From NCBI GenBank assembly GCA_050049775.1, contig JASFVP010000017.1, positions 1-58,134 on the forward strand: a stretch of 58,134 nucleotides of DNA, given 5' to 3'. This DNA is from JABDQZ01 sp050049775. Its GTDB lineage: Bacteria > Pseudomonadota > Gammaproteobacteria > Chromatiales > Chromatiaceae. Within the stretch, counting starts at the first letter, position 1. Each line of letters starts with the position of its first letter. This document shows positions 54,076 to 58,134 of this stretch, in pieces. The notes below the pieces were generated by a model. It was not told the DNA's origin and ran no database searches. It saw only the letters and a list, made by a program, of their open reading frames with translations. Position numbers and translations under genes: made by a program.

Positions 54076-56709
54076 ATGAAGACCACCGCTGAATTACGCA
54101 AGGCTTTTCTGGACTATTTCGAGCAACAGGGACACACGGTTGTTGACTCCAGTTCGCTGATTCCCGGCAACGACCCGACATTGCTGTTCACCAATGCCGG
54201 CATGGTGCAGTTCAAGGACGTCTTTATCGGTCGCGAAAAACGCAGTTACACACGTGCCACCTCATCACAACGCTGCGTGCGCGCCGGCGGCAAACATAAC
54301 GACCTGGAAAACGTCGGCTACACCGCGCGCCACCACACCTTTTTTGAAATGCTTGGCAACTTCAGCTTTGGCGATTATTTCAAGCGCGAAGCCATTCAGT
54401 ACGCCTGGCAGTTTCTTACCGAGACACTGGGCCTGCCGCCGGAAAAGCTCTGGGTCACCGTGTACGAAGACGACGACGAAGCGGCAGACATCTGGCTCAA
54501 GGAAATCGGTATCGATGAAAACCGCTTCAGCCGCATCGGCGACAAGCCCGGTGGCAAGAAATTTGAAAGCGACAACTTCTGGTCGATGGGCGACACCGGC
54601 CCGTGCGGTCCCTGCACCGAGATCTTTTACGATCATGGCGCCGATATATGGGGTGGCCCGCCGGGCACGCCGGAAGAAGACGGCGACCGTTACATCGAAA
54701 TATGGAATCTGGTGTTCATGCAGTACAACCGTGACGCCAACGGCGTCATGTCCGATCTGCCGAAACCTTCGGTGGATACCGGCATGGGCCTGGAGCGGCT
54801 CGCCGCAGTCATGCAGCAGGTGCATTCCAATTACGAAATCGATCTGTTCCAGGCGCTGATCAAGGCGGCAGCAGCGCTGACCGGAGCGCAGGATTTGGAA
54901 AACAAATCCCTGCGCGTCATCGCTGATCACATCCGTTCCTGTGCTTTCCTGATTGTCGACGGCGTCACGCCCGGCAACGAAGGTCGCGGTTATGTGTTGC
55001 GCCGTATCATCCGGCGTGCCATTCGGCACGGTTACCAACTCGGCCAGAAGCAGCCGTTTTTCCACGTCCTGGTTGACGAACTCGACAAGCAGATGGGCGA
55101 TGCCTATCCGGAGCTGCGCAAGGCCGTGGCTCATGTGCGCAAGGTGCTGCTGACCGAAGAACAGCGTTTTGCCGAGACCATCGAGCAGGGCATGAAAATT
55201 CTCGACGAGGCGATCGCCAACCTGGCCGGTGACACCATTCCGGGTGACGTAGTGTTCAAACTTTATGATACCTACGGTTTCCCGACCGACCTGACCGCCG
55301 ACATCGCGCGCGAAAAAGAATTGCAGCTCGATCTGGATGGCTTTGACGTCGAGATGCAGGCGCAGCGTGAGCGCGCCCGTGCCGCCAGCCAGTTTGGCTC
55401 GGACCAGTCGGTGCAGGTCAGCCTCGAAGGCGAGACTACTTTTACCGGTTACGACAGGTTGCAGGATCAGTCTACCGTGATTGCGTTGTACAAGGACGGC
55501 CAGCAGGCGGAAGCGCTGGGTCCCGGCGACAAGGGCATGGTGGTGCTCGACAAGACACCGTTTTATGCCGAGTCCGGCGGCCAGGTCGGTGATCACGGTC
55601 TGCTGCAGGTTGTCAACGGTGGCAGTTTCAGCGTGACCGACACGCGCAAACAGGGTGGTGACATCTTTGGCCACATCGGCGCGCTGCAGGGCGGCGAGCT
55701 GCATGTCGGCGATGTCGTTGAAGCGCAGGTCGATACCGATTTGCGTAATGCAACTGCCCTGAATCATTCGGCGACGCACTTGCTGCACGCGGCGCTGCGC
55801 AAGGTACTCGGTGAGCACGTACAACAGAAAGGTTCACTGGTGGATGCCGAACGTTTGCGTTTTGACTTCTCGCATTTCGAACCGGTCAGCGACGAACAGC
55901 TGGCCGAGATCGAGCGCCTGGTCAACAACGAGATTCGCAAAAACCATCTGGTCGAAACGCGCATCATGTCACTGGATGACGCCAAGCAGGCCGGCGCCAT
56001 GGCACTGTTCGGCGAGAAATACAGCGATCAGGTGCGCGTGCTGCGCATGGGTGATTTCTCCACCGAGCTGTGCGGCGGTACGCACGTCAAGGCGGTCGGC
56101 GATATCGGCCTGTTCAAGGTGACCGTCGAGACCGGCATTGCTTCCGGCATTCGCCGCATCGAGGCGCTGACCGGTGATCACGCCATGCAATGGGTGCAGG
56201 CTGAGGAAAAACAGCTCAACCAGGTGGCGTCCATACTGAAAGCCAAGCGCGACGATGTCGAGGACAAGGTCGCGCAGCTGCTGGAAAAAAACCGCAAGCT
56301 GGAAAAAGAACTGGACCAGCTCAAGGGCAAACTGGCGAGCGCCGCTGGTTCTGACCTGGCATCGAGTGCTGTTGATGTTGCCGGGGTAAAACTGCTGGCC
56401 GCCAAAATCGAAGGCGCCGACGTCAAGGCGCTGCGCGATACCCTGGATCAGCTCAAGAACAAACTCGGTACCGCCGTGATCGTGTTGGCCGCTGTCGATG
56501 GCGACAAGGTCAGCCTGATTGCCGGTGTCACCAAGGACACCATCGATAAGGTCAAGGCCGGTGACCTGGTCAAGTTTGTTGCCGAACAGGTTGGTGGCAA
56601 GGGTGGTGGTCGGCCCGACATGGCACAGGCCGGTGGCAACGATCCGACGGCCCTGCCGGCGGCTCTGGATTCGGTAGCCGGCTGGCTTAACGATAAACTG
56701 GCTTCCTGA
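54076..56709 (+). CDS. alaS: Alanyl-tRNA synthetase AlaS
   Basis: AlaS charges tRNA-Ala and edits Ser and Gly mischarging. The protein has 877 residues, against 876 in E. coli. Class II motifs in the catalytic domain begin TTAELRKAFLDYFEQQGHTV and FFEMLGNFSFGDYFK. The editing domain has zinc ligands in HSATHLLHAALRKVLG and CGGTHVKAVGDIG. The C-Ala domain ends GGKGGGRPDMAQAGG, typical of the enzyme. The start is ATG 54076. In many relatives alaS follows recX, and here an efflux pair is inserted between them. Confidence 0.97.
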   Translation: MKTTAELRKAFLDYFEQQGHTVVDSSSLIPGNDPTLLFTNAGMVQFKDVFIGREKRSYTRATSSQRCVRAGGKHNDLENVGYTARHHTFFEMLGNFSFGDYFKREAIQYAWQFLTETLGLPPEKLWVTVYEDDDEAADIWLKEIGIDENRFSRIGDKPGGKKFESDNFWSMGDTGPCGPCTEIFYDHGADIWGGPPGTPEEDGDRYIEIWNLVFMQYNRDANGVMSDLPKPSVDTGMGLERLAAVMQQVHSNYEIDLFQALIKAAAALTGAQDLENKSLRVIADHIRSCAFLIVDGVTPGNEGRGYVLRRIIRRAIRHGYQLGQKQPFFHVLVDELDKQMGDAYPELRKAVAHVRKVLLTEEQRFAETIEQGMKILDEAIANLAGDTIPGDVVFKLYDTYGFPTDLTADIAREKELQLDLDGFDVEMQAQRERARAASQFGSDQSVQVSLEGETTFTGYDRLQDQSTVIALYKDGQQAEALGPGDKGMVVLDKTPFYAESGGQVGDHGLLQVVNGGSFSVTDTRKQGGDIFGHIGALQGGELHVGDVVEAQVDTDLRNATALNHSATHLLHAALRKVLGEHVQQKGSLVDAERLRFDFSHFEPVSDEQLAEIERLVNNEIRKNHLVETRIMSLDDAKQAGAMALFGEKYSDQVRVLRMGDFSTELCGGTHVKAVGDIGLFKVTVETGIASGIRRIEALTGDHAMQWVQAEEKQLNQVASILKAKRDDVEDKVAQLLEKNRKLEKELDQLKGKLASAAGSDLASSAVDVAGVKLLAAKIEGADVKALRDTLDQLKNKLGTAVIVLAAVDGDKVSLIAGVTKDTIDKVKAGDLVKFVAEQVGGKGGGRPDMAQAGGNDPTALPAALDSVAGWLNDKLAS

Positions 56710-57184
56710 TTGTCCGGACCGCTCGGTCAACTGCCCTGATCTGAAAATATAACCAGCGGTTTATTTCGTGTTGATATCAGGACGTCCGTTGCAAGTGCCG
56801 AACATTTCACAACAATGAAGTATCGGGTTCAGCACAAAGCCTGATACGCGGGCATAGCAAATTATTATCAAATACGGGCAAATGAGCCACTATCACCCGG
56901 AAACGGGAATTGGGTTTCCGCTATCAGTCCTTAGCTGTAACTTGGAGTTAAGAATCGCTTGAGAAAGTGATTTTTCATGCTTCCCCCTTGATAGCCCCGT
57001 CCTCCTCGATGGGACTTTATACTGCTTTTTTGCGAAAAGCGGACTCAAATTTTTAGCTTTTGCCGTTTCAAAATTATGGAAAACCACAATTTTTCGTTCA
57101 TACGATCGTCTTTATTATTAGTTTAAGAGGTGTTTTTTAATTTTTTCTGCAGCATGGAAATAATTGCTAAGTGAGTGAAATTCA
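56710..57184. other. 475-base AT-rich gap after alaS
   Basis: No gene is convincing. Hairpins are visible at 56821-56846 (TATCGGG with CCTGATA), 56898-56920 (CGGAAAC with GTTTCCG, nine-base loop) and 57024-57040 (GCTTTT with AAAAGC), none with a proper T-tract for a terminator. From about 57040 the base composition falls well below the GC of neighbouring genes. A promoter for the small ORF at 57185 is presumably here. No tRNA was seen. Confidence 0.5.
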
Positions 57185-57406
57185 ATGAGTAGCAACATCA
57201 ATTGGACGCAAGCTAGTATCCAGCAAGTTAATAATTATCTGATTATCATGGGTGACCAGTTACTAAAGTCTGGTCGTGGTATGGACAGCGTATATAGAGC
57301 TTGTTATGCACTACCATCTAATCCCAATGAAATGGATGCCTGGTGTGATGAATGGCTAAACCAAGAAAGTCAAAAAAGCTTGTTTGAATTTATTAGAGAT
57401 AAATAA
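57185..57406 (+). CDS. Small hypothetical protein in AT-rich context
   Basis: The protein has 73 residues, is soluble, and carries two Trp and two Cys. It starts MSSNINWTQASIQQVNNYLI and ends QKSLFEFIRDK. No family is recognised. Codon use is AT-rich (several TTA, CTA and AGA codons) and unlike the surrounding genes, which suggests recent acquisition. The ribosome-binding site is weak (GTGAG nine bases upstream). A strong terminator 44 bases after the stop supports a real transcript. Confidence 0.5.
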   Translation: MSSNINWTQASIQQVNNYLIIMGDQLLKSGRGMDSVYRACYALPSNPNEMDAWCDEWLNQESQKSLFEFIRDK

Positions 57407-57449
57407 CTGTAACTTTGTTGTTATTTGCGATTCATTTATCAAATCAAAT

Positions 57450-57476
57450 AAAGCCCCGCAGAAGCGGGGCTTTTTT
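57450..57476 (+). terminator. Rho-independent terminator
   Basis: AAGCCCCGC (57451-57459) pairs with GCGGGGCTT (57464-57472) around an AGAA loop, followed by a T-tract. The A residues on the left make it usable from the minus strand as well, where it would end the histidine kinase gene. Confidence 0.9.
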
Positions 57477-57525
57477 CTGGCCCTGATCAAATGACAGAGC
57501 CTTTTAGCATAAGACCGCTGTCTTC

Positions 57526-58134
57526 CTAGGTGTGCGGCTGGCTAACGGGAATCACAAAACGAAAACAGGCGCCGCCATCCGGGCGATTTTCCGCGCTCAA
57601 CACGCCGCGGTGATGCTGGACAATTTCCCGACTGATCGACAGGCCCAGGCCGGTGCCGCCCTTGCCGCTGCGCGTCTTGCTGCTCTGGATGAATTTGTCG
57701 AACACCGTCTCGAGTTCGTCTTCCGGAATACCGATGCCCTGATCCTTGACGGCAATCGCCAATGCCGGCTGTTGCTCAATATCGGCATCGGCAATCTCGA
57801 CTTCGATGCGGCTGTCCGCCGGTGAGAACTTGATCGCGTTCGACAGCAGATTGGTCATCACCTGGTAGATGCGTTGGCTGTCACACTCGGCCACCGGCCT
57901 TTCCGTATGCAGTTGCAGTTCGGCCTGAATACCTTTCTTGTACAGAATCTGCTGCAGCGAATCGATGCATTGTGCGGTGATCTGGTTCAGGTCATAGGAC
58001 TCGAAGTGATATTTCATCTGGCCGGCTTCCATCTTCGACAGATCGAGCAGGTCGTTGATGAGTCCGAGCAGGTGCTTGCCGTTGTCCTGGATCTGGCGGA
58101 AAAAATCCAGCAGGGTATCCGGAGGTGCGCTGGC
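57526..58134 (-). CDS. Sensor histidine kinase, C-terminal part (5' end outside window)
   Basis: About 202 residues are visible, and the frame stays open to the right edge of the window. The first visible part (LLGLINDLLDLSKMEAGQMK) is the end of the HisKA dimerisation helices, so the phospho-acceptor His lies just outside. The HATPase domain has N box NLLSNAIKFSP, G1 DQGIGIPEDE, F box FDKFIQ and G2 GTGLGLSISREIV. No receiver domain follows within the gene, which ends VSQPHT. Input domains are not visible. Partner and signal are unknown. Confidence 0.93.
   Translation of the reverse strand, partial: ASAPPDTLLDFFRQIQDNGKHLLGLINDLLDLSKMEAGQMKYHFESYDLNQITAQCIDSLQQILYKKGIQAELQLHTERPVAECDSQRIYQVMTNLLSNAIKFSPADSRIEVEIADADIEQQPALAIAVKDQGIGIPEDELETVFDKFIQSSKTRSGKGGTGLGLSISREIVQHHRGVLSAENRPDGGACFRFVIPVSQPHT

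Noticed and set aside
54265..55824. Long minus-strand open frame of 519 codons inside alaS
   Set aside because: It lies exactly opposite alaS, a certain gene, has no domain match, and is an antisense by-product of GC-rich codon use.
56710..57184. tRNA gene or riboswitch in the alaS downstream gap
   Set aside because: No cloverleaf, CCA end or known riboswitch core was found, only simple hairpins.

Overview
The window reads as chromosomal DNA of a free-living, sulfur-oxidising gammaproteobacterium with moderately high GC. The evidence is the gene content: rppH-ptsP, ppx, ispG, uup, trhP, ycgN, xerD-yajQ-dsbC, mutS, pncC-recA-recX and alaS are all of gammaproteobacterial type. To these are added a type I sulfide:quinone oxidoreductase closely resembling the Acidithiobacillus enzyme and a complete cytoplasmic sulfite-oxidising SoeABC set. 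The lineage is inferred, perhaps Chromatiales or a relative. No rRNA, tRNA, CRISPR array, insertion sequence or prophage was seen.

Layout: 0-4.4 kb holds the end of an HDOD/GAF protein, a small conserved protein, a HAD phosphatase, and rppH-ptsP. 4.4-9.7 kb (minus strand) holds ppx and a large MASE1-GAF-PAS-GGDEF-EAL protein. 9.9-13.7 kb holds a di-heme cytochrome c peroxidase overlapping a membrane sensor with PAS-PAS-GGDEF-EAL. 13.8-15.9 kb holds a small membrane protein and a K+ channel with two NAD-binding (RCK) domains. 16-22.7 kb holds sqr, ispG, an FNR-like regulator, uup and three small exported proteins. 22.8-27.5 kb is soeABC. 27.5-28.1 kb is a non-coding stretch full of nested inverted repeats. 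28.1-32.7 kb holds trhP, an M48 lipoprotein protease, a DUF3549-like gene, ycgN, an AT-rich gap with a head-to-head pair of perfect DnaA boxes, and a small exported protein. 32.8-38.9 kb holds ogt-xerD-yajQ-dsbC-PP2C convergent with mutS. 39.2-47.2 kb is a run of three c-di-GMP genes, the first preceded by a 20-codon coupled leader ORF. 47.2-49.7 kb holds a cupin, pncC, recA and recX. 49.8-53.9 kb is an RND efflux pair. 54.1-58.1 kb holds alaS, an AT-rich islet with one small ORF, and the end of a histidine kinase.

The dominant theme is c-di-GMP signalling. Five GGDEF proteins, four of them with EAL domains, lie within 43 kb and carry different input domains: MASE1/CHASE-like, an all-helical periplasmic sensor, two kinds of periplasmic binding protein, and double receiver. 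A YajQ-family protein, a family with reported c-di-GMP binding, is also present. Sqr passes sulfide electrons to quinone and SoeABC oxidises sulfite in the cytoplasm, also to quinone, so the two sulfur modules meet at the quinone pool.

The observations most worth a second look are the inverted-repeat element at 27.6-28.0 kb, the DnaA-box cluster at 32.1-32.3 kb, the overlapping peroxidase/c-di-GMP sensor pair, the leader ORF at 39.2 kb, the FNR-like regulator with one cluster ligand replaced, and a GAAC-N7-GAAC direct repeat in front of recA in place of the usual gammaproteobacterial SOS box.
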